DNA of 64,000 bases from Hespellia sp. (GCA_028693555.1 JAQUVD010000015.1:17187-81186); one strand, 5' to 3'. Numbered from the stretch's first letter, positions 9,207 to 17,938 are shown. Program-made: numbers and translations. The notes: a model not told the origin generated them from the sequence alone.

Positions 9207-10370
9207 TTACCCTTTCATTTCTTGTAAGAAAGAAGTGCCTTTTGGAAATTGATAGCCAAAATATTCTGCAATTGTCGCGGCAATATCAGAAAATGTATTG
9301 CGCACCCCTAAGTTCACTCCTTTTTTTAAATTCCTTCCATAAACTACAATTGGAATATGTTCCCTTGTATGGTCAGTCCCCGGAGTCGTTGGATCACAGC
9401 CATGATCTGCAGTGATAAGAAGAATGTCATCTTCCATAAGCTCATTCAGCATTTCAGGAAGAAATCGGTCGAAATCTTCTAACGCATCCGCATATCCTTT
9501 CGGGTTGTTTCGATGTCCATAGAGCATATCGAAATCGACTAGATTCACAAATAACAGACCATTGAATCCTTCCCTTAGATAAGAAATTGTTGCCTGAATT
9601 CCCTCTTGATTATTCTTTGTGTGATTAATTTCTGTCAGACCCCTGCGGTTAAATATGTCCTCAATCTTACCCACTCCAATTACATCTTTTCCTTTTTCAC
9701 TCATAAGATCCAAGATGGTGTACCCGGGTGGATCCACAGAAAAATCTTTTCTATTCTCCGTTCGATAATAATTACCACTTTCGCCCGTAAACGGTCGACA
9801 GATAATTCTACTGACGGTATCAGCTCCGCTCATGAGCTTCCTTGCAATCTTACAGATTTCATATTGCCTTTCCAATGGAATCACACTTTCATGCATTGCG
9901 ATTTGCATTAAGCTGTCTGCCGACAAATATACAATGGGATATCCTGTCTTTACATGCTCATCGCCTAATACCTGAATAATTTCTGTTCCTGATGCAGGAT
10001 AATTACCGATTACTTTTGTCCCTATTTGCTCTTCCAGCTTTTCAATAATTCTAGGTGGAAAAGAGTCGCCAAATACTTTAAAAGGAGTTTGCACAGTAAG
10101 TCCTGCAATTTCAAAATGTCCATTTGTTGTATCTTTTGCTTTCGCGCATTCCCTTGCTTTTCCAAAACATCCCTTCGGGTGTTCTACACCAGAAAGTCCT
10201 GTATCAGAAATATTAAATAACCCTAATGATTTCATATTTGGAATTTGTAGTCCTCCACAGAATTCATCCACATGCTTCAAGGTATTCGCTCCCACATCTC
10301 CAAATTCTACTGCATCTGGCAACTCACCAATCCCTACACTGTCCAATACGATGACCGTAAATTTCCCCAT
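9207..10370 (-). CDS. deoB: Phosphopentomutase
   Basis: Metalloenzyme of the alkaline-phosphatase superfamily that converts (deoxy)ribose-1-P to (deoxy)ribose-5-P. It has 387 residues, the usual length. Motifs visible are VIVLDSVGIGELPDA at the N-terminus (metal aspartate), the FEIAGL region, LVDFDMLYGHR and the C-terminal metal site TADHGCDPTTPGTDHTREH. I chose the ATG at 10370 because AAGGAG lies 6 bases upstream; the ORF could extend to 10388. The enzyme links the phosphorylase to DeoC and the pentose phosphate pathway within the same operon. Confidence 0.95.
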   Translation of the reverse strand: MGKFTVIVLDSVGIGELPDAVEFGDVGANTLKHVDEFCGGLQIPNMKSLGLFNISDTGLSGVEHPKGCFGKARECAKAKDTTNGHFEIAGLTVQTPFKVFGDSFPPRIIEKLEEQIGTKVIGNYPASGTEIIQVLGDEHVKTGYPIVYLSADSLMQIAMHESVIPLERQYEICKIARKLMSGADTVSRIICRPFTGESGNYYRTENRKDFSVDPPGYTILDLMSEKGKDVIGVGKIEDIFNRRGLTEINHTKNNQEGIQATISYLREGFNGLLFVNLVDFDMLYGHRNNPKGYADALEDFDRFLPEMLNELMEDDILLITADHGCDPTTPGTDHTREHIPIVVYGRNLKKGVNLGVRNTFSDIAATIAEYFGYQFPKGTSFLQEMKG

Positions 10371-10397
10371 GTCCAACTCCTTCTCCAAGCCTATCTT

Positions 10398-10844
10398 CTA
10401 TTCCTTCGTCAACAATCCAGGTCCATTGTCCTCTTCCCATGCAAACACTTCCCATACATTTCCCTCAAGATCCTTGAAATATGCGGCTCTTGAACCAAAA
10501 CCATACGTAGTCGGCTCCTTTATACAGTACACTCCATTCTCAATCAATTCCCCGGCAATATCATCTACATCCTGAAGCGTATCAACCTTCACCGCAATCA
10601 TGAAGTGATGTCCTTCTCCGTCAATATATCCATGATCCACCACCTCACACAAACCTTTTTTATCCCAAAGCGTGACGGCTGTTCCATAGAACTCAAATTC
10701 TGCATAATTTGCATGATCTGAATCTGGCTGAAGTCTTTTTACCTGAAATCCAAATTTTTCTGTATAAAACTTTAGTGCCCCCTGAAAGTCCTTCACAAAC
10801 AGACAGATATCATTTATTTTGGTTAACTTCTCCAATTTACTCAT
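10398..10844 (-). CDS. VOC/glyoxalase-fold family protein
   Basis: Small protein of 148 residues with the paired beta-alpha-beta-beta-beta pattern of the vicinal oxygen chelate family. Features are NDICLFVKDFQGALKFY at the N-terminus and YFKDLEGNVWEVFAWE near the C-terminus, with a glutamate in the usual metal-ligand place. No specific enzyme is recognisable. It is encoded 27 bases before the deoB start and one base after the membrane-protein stop, so it is co-transcribed with the deo genes. A role with a reactive aldehyde or sugar derivative is only a guess. Confidence 0.8.
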   Translation of the reverse strand: MSKLEKLTKINDICLFVKDFQGALKFYTEKFGFQVKRLQPDSDHANYAEFEFYGTAVTLWDKKGLCEVVDHGYIDGEGHHFMIAVKVDTLQDVDDIAGELIENGVYCIKEPTTYGFGSRAAYFKDLEGNVWEVFAWEEDNGPGLLTKE

Positions 10845-10845
10845 A

Positions 10846-11367
10846 CTATTGCTTCTCCTCCATCGTTTCTAATTTACTTCTAAACCAAATACTCATCCAG
10901 CCACTCGCCAGCCCTAATGCACAATACAGCAGAACAATACCTGCAGCATCAATTATTCTGATTCCTTCTACATAATTCATTATGCCAAAGAAAGCACCTG
11001 CCCCAATAAAAAAAACGGAAACATTACTAATGCACCATGGCGCAAATTCAAAACACATCATGAACGGTACCACGATCAATGCGACAATCGGAACGGTCAG
11101 GATTCCTGCTCCTGTGAAAACACCTGACAATTCCATCATAATCACCGCAAAGACGATTCCCAATACATAGCCCATAATCCCTTTCACCGCGCCCTTCAGA
11201 TTGCTTCCGAGCAGGAAATATAACGCCCAGCCCTGAAATGCGATAAAAACAAAACCACTGTGCCCACCAGGTGTCAGATGCTGCCCGATAAGTTGATCTA
11301 TCAGTTGAAGCAAAAACGACTGAATTCCAACGTATACCGCAAATATCAAAAATTGACTTTTTTTCAT
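10846..11367 (-). CDS. DUF1097-like integral membrane protein
   Basis: About 173 residues with five to six hydrophobic helices, including GYVLGIVFAVIMMEL and GILTVPIVALIVVPFMM. The size, helix pattern and an FQGWALYFLLG segment recall the DUF1097 family (YcdZ-like), whose function is unknown. The start at 11367 (MKKSQFLIF) lies 10 bases past the upstream stop; only a weak ribosome site is seen. An alternative in-frame ATG is at 11391. It could be a small permease for a deo-pathway metabolite, but nothing in the sequence proves transport. Confidence 0.72.
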   Translation of the reverse strand: MKKSQFLIFAVYVGIQSFLLQLIDQLIGQHLTPGGHSGFVFIAFQGWALYFLLGSNLKGAVKGIMGYVLGIVFAVIMMELSGVFTGAGILTVPIVALIVVPFMMCFEFAPWCISNVSVFFIGAGAFFGIMNYVEGIRIIDAAGIVLLYCALGLASGWMSIWFRSKLETMEEKQ

Positions 11368-11377
11368 TTTATCAACT

Positions 11378-12691
11378 CTACTGCTCACCATTGGCAGCAT
11401 TCATAAATCTTCTCTGATACGTCACAATCTGTGGTGCCGATGTATTCTGAGCCAGATAACTTGGTTCCGTTGTGATTACAATTCGATCCGTCATATCCTG
11501 GAATTCCGGTTCTGTCATTAACTTATCAAGCTCTGGATACATTCTTGAACCTTCGATACTGCAAATAATCAGCCGGGTATCTTCAAGATTCGAATTGCGA
11601 AGCATTCTGAGGTTATGTCTTACACCATCCATACCATCAAAGCCTTCTTTTTCATTGATTTTTCTATATTCTACTGTCTCTCTTGCAATCTTTTCAACCA
11701 TGCGCAAATCTACATTCTGATCGTCCTTTGACAAGATGTCCCACTGAACCATGAACGCTCTCAGTCCTTCCAGGAAACGGTCATCATATGTTTTTGTATA
11801 GGCTGTCAGCATCCCATTAATGTAGGTTGTGACTCCCATTCTTTGTCTTACAAAACTATTGATAAAGTACGGCTTTGCCTGTAATGCCATGCCTGTCTGC
11901 CAAGGTTCAAACATCAATGTATAATTCACCCTGAAGCCATGATCCTTCAGCTTCAATGCTAAATTATGACCATACAGATAATCCGCTGTCGCGCCTTGGT
12001 TCCAGCGTGTATGAAGTCTCTTGTCCCCCGTCAGAAGTTCATTTACATTTCCAGCATTAACAGGTCCTGTATGGGGTACCTTGATTACCATTCGGTAATC
12101 AGAAAACATCTCTCTGAAATGTTCTGCTTCCTCTAAAATTTGGCTAAAATCTGCAAATGGATCATTTAATTCTACACTAATATCGCTTCCAGGTCCCAAA
12201 ATACTGCTGATTTCTCCCATAACTTCATCTCTGGTCTTGAACTGATTTCCAATATTAGCTTCTGGGTTATTAATAAACAGATCATAGATAATACCTGGGT
12301 TACATGTCAGATTGCCAATTAGGTTTTTAATTGGTTTCAATTCATATGGGTTTGCCGTATCTGCCGAATAAATGAACTTTGTTGCTCTTTTTTGCCCGTT
12401 TTTATCATATGATATATTTCTTACCAAGTCAATTTCCAGAATCTGACATTCCTTCATATTATAGCGAATTTCAAACCCTGCAGGAGTCTCACCTTTCGGA
12501 ACATTAAATGTATGAATTACATCTTTAAAACGATCGCTCACACCAATTTTTTTTACTCTTCCAAGCAGAAATCTATATTCATCAAGACTAATATTCTGAT
12601 GAAGAGCTCTCTGCACATACTCTTCTTCTTTTGATATTATCTGAATGTCGTCTCCCACAAGAGACTCTAAACTATAATTCACTGATTGCAT
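11378..12691 (-). CDS. Extended transaldolase-family protein
   Basis: A 437-residue protein that I assign to the transaldolase fold from a set of spaced signatures. These are SADTANPYELKPI near residue 110 (like the DTAN...E start of transaldolases), NLTCNPGIIYD near 128 (like TTNP), SVELNDPF, then MVIKVPHTGP near 203 with the candidate Schiff-base lysine at about K204, and VNYTLMF further on (like NVTLIF). It is much longer than fructose-6-P aldolase-type enzymes (about 215 residues), with roughly 105 extra N-terminal residues and a long C-terminal part. The ATG at 12691 has GGAGG 5 bases upstream. It sits between deoC and deoB, in an operon ending with transketolase, which fits a pentose-phosphate aldol reaction. 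The substrate is unknown. Confidence 0.75.
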   Translation of the reverse strand: MQSVNYSLESLVGDDIQIISKEEEYVQRALHQNISLDEYRFLLGRVKKIGVSDRFKDVIHTFNVPKGETPAGFEIRYNMKECQILEIDLVRNISYDKNGQKRATKFIYSADTANPYELKPIKNLIGNLTCNPGIIYDLFINNPEANIGNQFKTRDEVMGEISSILGPGSDISVELNDPFADFSQILEEAEHFREMFSDYRMVIKVPHTGPVNAGNVNELLTGDKRLHTRWNQGATADYLYGHNLALKLKDHGFRVNYTLMFEPWQTGMALQAKPYFINSFVRQRMGVTTYINGMLTAYTKTYDDRFLEGLRAFMVQWDILSKDDQNVDLRMVEKIARETVEYRKINEKEGFDGMDGVRHNLRMLRNSNLEDTRLIICSIEGSRMYPELDKLMTEPEFQDMTDRIVITTEPSYLAQNTSAPQIVTYQRRFMNAANGEQ

Positions 12692-12702
12692 TGTGTCCTC
12701 CA

Positions 12703-13398
12703 TCATTTTTCTAATTCTTCTAAATAATTGCGATACTCTTCAACAAGTCTTCCAGCGCTTCTTGTTCCACACAGCTTTACATCTAAATGTTCAAACATAT
12801 ATAATGCTGCTGCCAATGTGAATGTTCGTGGAACTCCTGATACCTTGATTTTTGTTTTTCCTGAAAGATTTTCCTTCATAACTCTTACCTGCTGTTCTGT
12901 TGGAAATGCCTGTGAGCCAGTAGCTGTTTTTACATATGTAACACCGCATTCACAACAGATCTGTGTAAGTTTTGCAATTTGTTCATCTGATAAAAATCCA
13001 ACTTCAAAAATTAATTTTGTATCGCATCCTTCTCCACAAATTTTTACAAATTCACAAATCTCATGGCGAACCAATTCCCAGTCTCCATCTTTTACAGCAC
13101 CTATATTAATAACCATATCGCATGCTGTACACCCTAGTTCAACCATTTCCTGAAGTTCTGACAATTTTGATTTTGTTGACATTGCACCATATGGGAAACC
13201 AACAACAGCACTTGGTCCTACATCAGATCCCTTTAATTCTCCTACAACAAGCTCTGCCCAGCAGGAATTAACATTCACTGCATTTACATGATACTTTTTT
13301 GCAATATTGCATGCTTCAATAATATCCTTCTTTTGTAAATTTGGTGCAAGATACGCCAAATCTAAGTGTTTTGCAAATTCATTTACTGTTAACATCAT
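12703..13398 (-). CDS. deoC: Deoxyribose-phosphate aldolase
   Basis: Class I aldolase of 231 residues splitting 2-deoxyribose-5-P into glyceraldehyde-3-P and acetaldehyde. Visible signatures are LIFEVGFLSDEQI, the Schiff-base lysine region YVKTATGSQ and the second catalytic lysine in KIKVSGVPRT. It is the first gene after the operon promoter. AGGAGG lies just upstream of tandem ATGs at 13398 and 13395; either could be used. A second DeoC-family gene is present at 51917-52678 in a different context. Confidence 0.95.
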   Translation of the reverse strand: MMLTVNEFAKHLDLAYLAPNLQKKDIIEACNIAKKYHVNAVNVNSCWAELVVGELKGSDVGPSAVVGFPYGAMSTKSKLSELQEMVELGCTACDMVINIGAVKDGDWELVRHEICEFVKICGEGCDTKLIFEVGFLSDEQIAKLTQICCECGVTYVKTATGSQAFPTEQQVRVMKENLSGKTKIKVSGVPRTFTLAAALYMFEHLDVKLCGTRSAGRLVEEYRNYLEELEK

Positions 13399-13467
13399 AT
13401 ATCCTCCTAATTATTTCATCTTCATATCCTATGCGCATTCTCAATATGATTTGTTTGTTACACTCAC

Positions 13468-13496
13468 AATATACTACCTCAATAATGTTTTGTCAA
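13468..13496 (-). promoter_or_regulatory. Sigma-A promoter of the deo operon
   Basis: On the minus strand there is a consensus -35 TTGACA (13491-13496), a 17-base spacer and a -10 TATATT (13468-13473), about 70 bases upstream of deoC. It is the strongest-looking promoter in the window and should drive the transcript reaching at least to transketolase. Confidence 0.85.
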
Positions 13497-13556
13497 TAAC
13501 ATTTGTTATATTTCAAACATTATTTTCATATTTTTGTAATTCTCGGAACATTTGTT
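13481..13556. promoter_or_regulatory. Candidate repressor operators at the deo promoter
   Basis: AATAATGTTT (13481-13490) and AAACATTATT (13515-13524) form a perfect inverted repeat. Nested between them is ATAAC-ATTT-GTTAT (13496-13509). The core AACATTTGTT occurs at 13498-13507 and again at 13547-13556. The first copy overlaps the -35 box. This is the layout expected for a multi-site repressor with DNA looping, as known for DeoR-type control of deo operons; no cognate regulator gene is adjacent. Confidence 0.65.
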
Positions 13557-13584
13557 GCTGTTTTCACAAATATTAACATGTATC

Positions 13585-13638
13585 AAAAACAGCATAAAAA
13601 ATATCCAGCAGTTTTTTCTGCCGGATATTTTTATGCTG
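13585..13638 (-). terminator. Intrinsic terminator after the acetyltransferase gene
   Basis: A long imperfect hairpin (CAGCATAAAAAATATCC with GGATATTTTTATGCTG, plus inner GCAG/CTGC) is followed on the minus strand by TTTTT. It separates the acetyltransferase transcript from the deo promoter. One extra A bulges in one arm. Confidence 0.82.
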
Positions 13639-13697
13639 TCCGTTTAACTGGATGCGAATTAAATTAGTATCATAGCCTTTTTGTCATTTCGTTAATC

Positions 13698-14300
13698 CTA
13701 ATATTCAATTTTCTTATCTTTAAAATAATATTCTTTATCATGTTCATTCACTTCTCGCAGAATCCTGCATGGATTCCCCACTGCAATCACATTGGATGGA
13801 AGATCTTTTGTCACAATGCTTCCCGCTCCCACAACAACATTATCACCAATTGTAATCCCCGGCAAAACGATAACGCCTGCGCCAAGCCAGCAGTTCTCGC
13901 CAATGTGCATCGGTGCATTATATTGATATTCATCCCAGCGAAGTTCTGGAAGAATCGGGTGCCCGGCGGTTGCAACCGTGACATTCGGTCCAAACATCGT
14001 ATGACTTCCCACATAAATATGTGTGTCGTCCACCATTGTCAGATTGAAATTAGCATAGATATGATCTCCGAAATGGATATGATGACCGCCAAAATTTGAG
14101 TGGAATGGCGGCTCAATATAGCAGCCCTCTCCGATTTCCGCAAACATTTCTTTCAGCATTGATTCACGCTTATCAAGCTCACTTGGTCTGGTCTGATTAA
14201 AATCATATAAACGGTCCAGATATCCGAGCTGTTCTTTCATCAGTTCTTCATCCCCCGGCAGATATAATTCTGTACTATGCATTTTCTCTTTTATGTTCAT
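13698..14300 (-). CDS. Maltose/galactoside-type O-acetyltransferase
   Basis: Left-handed beta-helix acetyl-CoA:sugar O-acetyltransferase of 200 residues. The N-terminal Mac domain (MHSTELYLPGDEEL) is followed by hexapeptide repeats, with the catalytic histidine in ATAGHPILPELR and the usual C-terminal VGAGSIVTKDLPSNVIAVGNP. The ATG at 14300 (MNIKEKMHS) fits the family start; an upstream TTG at 14321 seems less likely. The gene is transcribed alone or with the HAD gene and ends at a strong hairpin. The acceptor sugar cannot be told from sequence. Confidence 0.9.
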   Translation of the reverse strand: MNIKEKMHSTELYLPGDEELMKEQLGYLDRLYDFNQTRPSELDKRESMLKEMFAEIGEGCYIEPPFHSNFGGHHIHFGDHIYANFNLTMVDDTHIYVGSHTMFGPNVTVATAGHPILPELRWDEYQYNAPMHIGENCWLGAGVIVLPGITIGDNVVVGAGSIVTKDLPSNVIAVGNPCRILREVNEHDKEYYFKDKKIEY

Positions 14301-14387
14301 ATTCCTTTCGTTCCTTTCCAATCAACTTTTCATTTCTTCTATTATAGAATAAGAAGTTCCTCATATCTATACGAATATTGATTAGAA

Positions 14388-15050
14388 TTATAACAATATT
14401 TCGTCCTCCAGCAGATCAATCACCTTTGTCATGTCTTCCACAATCCGGTATGTCTTCTGGAGCACTTCTTCCGGCACCGTAATCTGATCCGGAATATGAA
14501 TCACTTGGGCTCCAGCATGATATCCAGCCATCACTCCGGCTGTGCTGTCTTCTATCACAAAGCATTCCTCCGGCTTCACTCCAATCTGCTTCGCCGCCTC
14601 CAAATAGATGTCCGGTTCCGGCTTGCTCGCTGCCACTGAATCACCATAGACAATTGCCTGAAAATCCTCATAGATTCCAACCTGACGCAGATACGCTTCT
14701 GCCGTACTTCGGCTCGTGGATGTTGCAACTGCCAGTTTGATCTGATGTTCCTTTGCATATTTCAGAAGGTCATAAACGCCCTTCTTGACCGGAAGCCCAT
14801 TCACGCGGATGTCTTCCTGCATATATTCCGTCTTCTCTGCGCGAAACTCATCATATGGAAAATCTGTTCCAAATCTCTGCAGATACAATTTTCTGCTTTC
14901 CACTAAATTCTTGCCCTTATAACTGTTAATAAATGATACCGGCAGATCAATCTGCCATCTCTTTGCAGTCTTTTGCCATGCTATGGTTGATAACCGCTCT
15001 GTGTCGAGAAGCACGCCATCCATGTCAAATAAGATTCCTTGTATCCTCAT
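14388..15050 (-). CDS. HAD-family phosphatase / beta-phosphoglucomutase-like
   Basis: Haloacid dehalogenase superfamily protein of 220 residues. Motif I is FDMDGVLLDTE at the N-terminus, motif II is VATSTSRST near residue 112, and the motif III/IV region is ASKPEPDIYLEAA with VIEDSTAGVMAG. The helical cap between motifs I and II fits the beta-phosphoglucomutase/phosphatase subgroup. It lies 43 bases after the DnaK paralogue. Substrate unknown; probably a sugar phosphate. Confidence 0.88.
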   Translation of the reverse strand: MRIQGILFDMDGVLLDTERLSTIAWQKTAKRWQIDLPVSFINSYKGKNLVESRKLYLQRFGTDFPYDEFRAEKTEYMQEDIRVNGLPVKKGVYDLLKYAKEHQIKLAVATSTSRSTAEAYLRQVGIYEDFQAIVYGDSVAASKPEPDIYLEAAKQIGVKPEECFVIEDSTAGVMAGYHAGAQVIHIPDQITVPEEVLQKTYRIVEDMTKVIDLLEDEILL

Positions 15051-15093
15051 CTCTTTACTCCTTTTCCTGTCTCCTATCCTTCCTCTAATCAGT

Positions 15094-16854
15094 TCACGAT
15101 CCGAGCAGCACTTTTGAAGACTCCTCCAGTTTGGTCTGCATCATTCTGATGTCGCCTGCCTGTCGGTCTGTGATGGTATCCGGATTGCTCTTTAACACCA
15201 GTTTTTTTAATTCAGCGCAATCTCCTTTGATTCTCTTTTTGTCTGCTTTTTCGAGCGTATCGCCTTTCTCTTTCAATAGACCTTCGACCTGATATACAAC
15301 ACGTTCTGCCTCATTTCGAATATCAATTAATTCCTGTTTTGCATTGTCTGCCCGTTCGTATTCTTCTGCCTCTTTTCTTGCTCTCTCGATTTCCGACTCC
15401 GACAGATTGGAGCTTGCTGTGATCGTAATCTCCTGTGCATTTCCTGTTCCAAGATCCTTTGCTGATACTGTCACGATTCCATTTGCATCAATGTCAAACG
15501 TCACTTCAATCTGCGGATGTCCTGCCAGTGCTTTTTTGATTCCGGAAAGCTGGAAATTACCAAGCAGCTTATTGTCTTTCGTAAATTTTCGTTCTCCCTG
15601 ATACACCTTAACATCTACTGATGTCTGAAAATTGCCTGCCGTCGTAAATATCTGTGAATAATGGCATGGAATCGTGGAATTCCGGTCAATTAATCTGCTC
15701 GCAACACCACCGACCGTTTCAATCGAGAGTGACAGCGGCGTCACATCCATCAGAATCACTTCCGATGCCGTACTTCCGACAATCAGCTCATTTCCAAACT
15801 TTGCTCCCTGAATAGCAGCTCCGATTGCAACACATTCATCCGGATTGATTCCCCGGCTCGGCTCTTTCCCCATTAATCTTGTAACCATGTCTGCTACCGC
15901 TGGGATTCTGGTAGAGCCTCCCACCAGAACAATTTTCTGAATGTCTGCCGTACTTAATCCTGCATCGGCAATTGCACTGTGCACCGGTCCGGAAGTCTTC
16001 TCAACAAGATGTTTCGTAAGATTATCAAACTCTGCACGGCTGATTGCCATCTCCAAATGTACCGGCTGTCCTTTCTGCATCGTAATAAACGGAAGATTAA
16101 TGTTATATGTCATAGCTGTAGAAAGTGCAATCTTTGCTTTTTCCGCTTCTTCTCTGACGCGTTGCATCGCAGTCGGGTCTTTCTCAAGCTTCACACCGGT
16201 ATCCTTTTTAAATGTCTTGATGATATAGTCAACCAGACAGGAATCAAAATCGTCACCGCCCAGATGGTTGTCCCCAGCTGTCGCTAAGACCTCGATCAGG
16301 TTATCACCAATCTCAATTACCGACACATCAAAGGTTCCTCCGCCAAGATCATACACCAAAATCTTCTGCTCCTGTCCATTATCCAGACCATAAGCCAAAG
16401 CCGCTGCAGTTGGTTCGTTCATGATTCGTCTGACATTCAGTCCGGCAATTCTTCCTGCATCCTTGGTTGCCTGCCTCTGTGCATCATCAAAATATGCCGG
16501 GACTGTCACAACAGCATCATATACCTTCTCGCCCAGATAGTCTTCTGCATCCTTTCTCAACTTCTGTAAAATCATTGCTGATATCTCTTGCGGGGAATAC
16601 TGCTTTCCATTCAGGGTTCTGCGATATTCCTTCCCCATCTCCCGCTTAATCGAAGAGACCGTCTGGTTGACATTCACAGCAGCCTGTCGCTTTGCTGTCT
16701 CACCAACTAAACGGTCTCCCTTATCTGTAAACGCTACGATGGATGGAGTCGTTCTAGCTCCCTGTGCGTTCGGTATTACAACAGATTTCTCTCCTTCTAC
16801 TACTGCTACGCAGCTATTTGTTGTACCTAAGTCAATTCCAATTACCTTTCCCAT
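15094..16854 (-). CDS. dnaK: DnaK (Hsp70) paralogue, stand-alone
   Basis: Chaperone of 586 residues with a complete N-terminal ATPase ([49 protein letters not shown]) and a substrate-binding domain ([14 protein letters not shown], then helical lid). It stops at SSKVLLGS, lacking the flexible acidic tail common in housekeeping DnaK. No grpE, dnaJ or hrcA is adjacent, and I find no CIRCE-like inverted repeat upstream. A weak promoter (TTTAGA, 17 bases, TATTGT) can be drawn in the leader. It is therefore probably a secondary Hsp70, though it could be the only copy. Confidence 0.92.
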   Translation of the reverse strand: MGKVIGIDLGTTNSCVAVVEGEKSVVIPNAQGARTTPSIVAFTDKGDRLVGETAKRQAAVNVNQTVSSIKREMGKEYRRTLNGKQYSPQEISAMILQKLRKDAEDYLGEKVYDAVVTVPAYFDDAQRQATKDAGRIAGLNVRRIMNEPTAAALAYGLDNGQEQKILVYDLGGGTFDVSVIEIGDNLIEVLATAGDNHLGGDDFDSCLVDYIIKTFKKDTGVKLEKDPTAMQRVREEAEKAKIALSTAMTYNINLPFITMQKGQPVHLEMAISRAEFDNLTKHLVEKTSGPVHSAIADAGLSTADIQKIVLVGGSTRIPAVADMVTRLMGKEPSRGINPDECVAIGAAIQGAKFGNELIVGSTASEVILMDVTPLSLSIETVGGVASRLIDRNSTIPCHYSQIFTTAGNFQTSVDVKVYQGERKFTKDNKLLGNFQLSGIKKALAGHPQIEVTFDIDANGIVTVSAKDLGTGNAQEITITASSNLSESEIERARKEAEEYERADNAKQELIDIRNEAERVVYQVEGLLKEKGDTLEKADKKRIKGDCAELKKLVLKSNPDTITDRQAGDIRMMQTKLEESSKVLLGS

Positions 16855-16967
16855 TATATCATCGGCCTCTTTCTTTCCTATACTGATGTTATCCTACCAC
16901 TAAGATGTTTTGAATACAATAAACATCGTCTAAAGAAATCTAAAAATTTGATGATATATCCAAGACA

Positions 16968-17174
16968 TCAGATTTTAAATATAAAGAGATCTTCAATCGG
17001 TGCTTTTACAGCTCGTGAAATATCAATAGCCAGTTTCAGCGAAGGGTTATACTGTGCTTTTTCCAACCGCATAATTGTTTCACGCCTTACGCCAACAAGC
17101 TTTGCCAATTGTTCCTGTGTGAAGCCTTGTGCAACTCTATACATTTTGAGGTTACATTCAAATGCAGTACCCAT
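16968..17174 (-). CDS. Small XRE-type HTH regulator
   Basis: A 68-residue protein that is essentially a single Cro/CI-type helix-turn-helix: QGFTQEQLAKLVGVRRETI for the HTH, then MRLEKAQYNPSLKLA. Such short regulators usually dimerise on a short palindrome. It starts 3 bases after the membrane-protein stop and so is co-transcribed with it. The likely target is its own promoter (see the palindrome at 17851-17864). Confidence 0.92.
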   Translation of the reverse strand: MGTAFECNLKMYRVAQGFTQEQLAKLVGVRRETIMRLEKAQYNPSLKLAIDISRAVKAPIEDLFIFKI

Positions 17175-17177
17175 ATC

Positions 17178-17819
17178 TTATTCTCCCTTTTCGTAGCGAT
17201 ATAATAAATAATTGCTAAGAAACAGAACCAGAGCATAGATCAATGAAATAGAAATCAGCATGAAGATCGCACACCATTCAACATACTGTGAAAAAAGACC
17301 CATGCCAACAAGCCAGATCGTAATAAATAACAATTGAAATCCAGTTTTATACACTTTTAATTCTGCACGTTTTTTATTTTCCATATACAATTCATCTTCC
17401 AATGTATTTGACATTTTTCCTTCAAAGAAAAAACCAAAGAACCCAAAGAAGATAAAGAAGATGAACGGAAAAATAATTTTACTTTCTGTGTATGTCCAAA
17501 ATCCCGCGAAACCGGCAAAGCCAAAGAATCCGGCAAAGCCCAGAAGAGGAGAAATTCTTCTGCTGTATCTTTTGTCCGTCTGCTTTTTTTGAATGGCGGC
17601 CTGAACGATACTGATTACCAGATAAATAACATAGATGGCAGCTAACGCACCAATGACAAGCATAGGAATGTCCTTTGGAATAAAAACATATTCTGACAGA
17701 TTGGTTTCATATACCCATCGTCCATCATTGAATAAAAGTGAGTATACCACTCCTATGATAATCAATATAACCATTCCAATTCCCATGATAACTGTAGCTC
17801 TAAGCTTCCGTTTTGACAT
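17178..17819 (-). CDS. DUF3796-like membrane protein paired with XRE regulator
   Basis: A 213-residue integral membrane protein with about five hydrophobic segments. The middle is strikingly Phe/Gly-rich (LLGFAGFFGFAGFAGF and FFIFFGFFGFFFEGK), the hallmark of DUF3796-type proteins that accompany small XRE regulators in Firmicutes. AGGAGG lies 8 bases upstream of the ATG at 17819. Function is unknown. The pairing suggests a membrane partner of the regulator, for example in stress or bacteriocin-immunity type responses, which is only inference. Confidence 0.8.
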   Translation of the reverse strand: MSKRKLRATVIMGIGMVILIIIGVVYSLLFNDGRWVYETNLSEYVFIPKDIPMLVIGALAAIYVIYLVISIVQAAIQKKQTDKRYSRRISPLLGFAGFFGFAGFAGFWTYTESKIIFPFIFFIFFGFFGFFFEGKMSNTLEDELYMENKKRAELKVYKTGFQLLFITIWLVGMGLFSQYVEWCAIFMLISISLIYALVLFLSNYLLYRYEKGE

Positions 17820-17850
17820 ATGATGTCCTCCTTCAAATGTGATATTATTG

Positions 17851-17895
17851 TCACTTTATAGTGATAAATATATCATATTCACCAGCCCCAGTCAA
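17851..17895 (-). promoter_or_regulatory. Promoter with operator for the XRE/membrane-protein pair
   Basis: Minus-strand -35 TTGACT (17890-17895), 17-base spacer, -10 TATATT (17867-17872). Immediately downstream, over the expected start point, lies TCACT-TTAT-AGTGA (17851-17864), a perfect 5-bp inverted repeat. Its size and position fit autorepression by the small XRE protein of the operon. Confidence 0.75.
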
Positions 17896-17938
17896 TGCTA
17901 AATTGATACAAATACATCACTTTTTAAGTGTACAACGT

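Noticed and set aside
16855..16967. Possible CIRCE heat-shock operator upstream of dnaK
   Set aside because: No TTAGCACTC-N9-GAGTGCTAA-like repeat is present in the gap.
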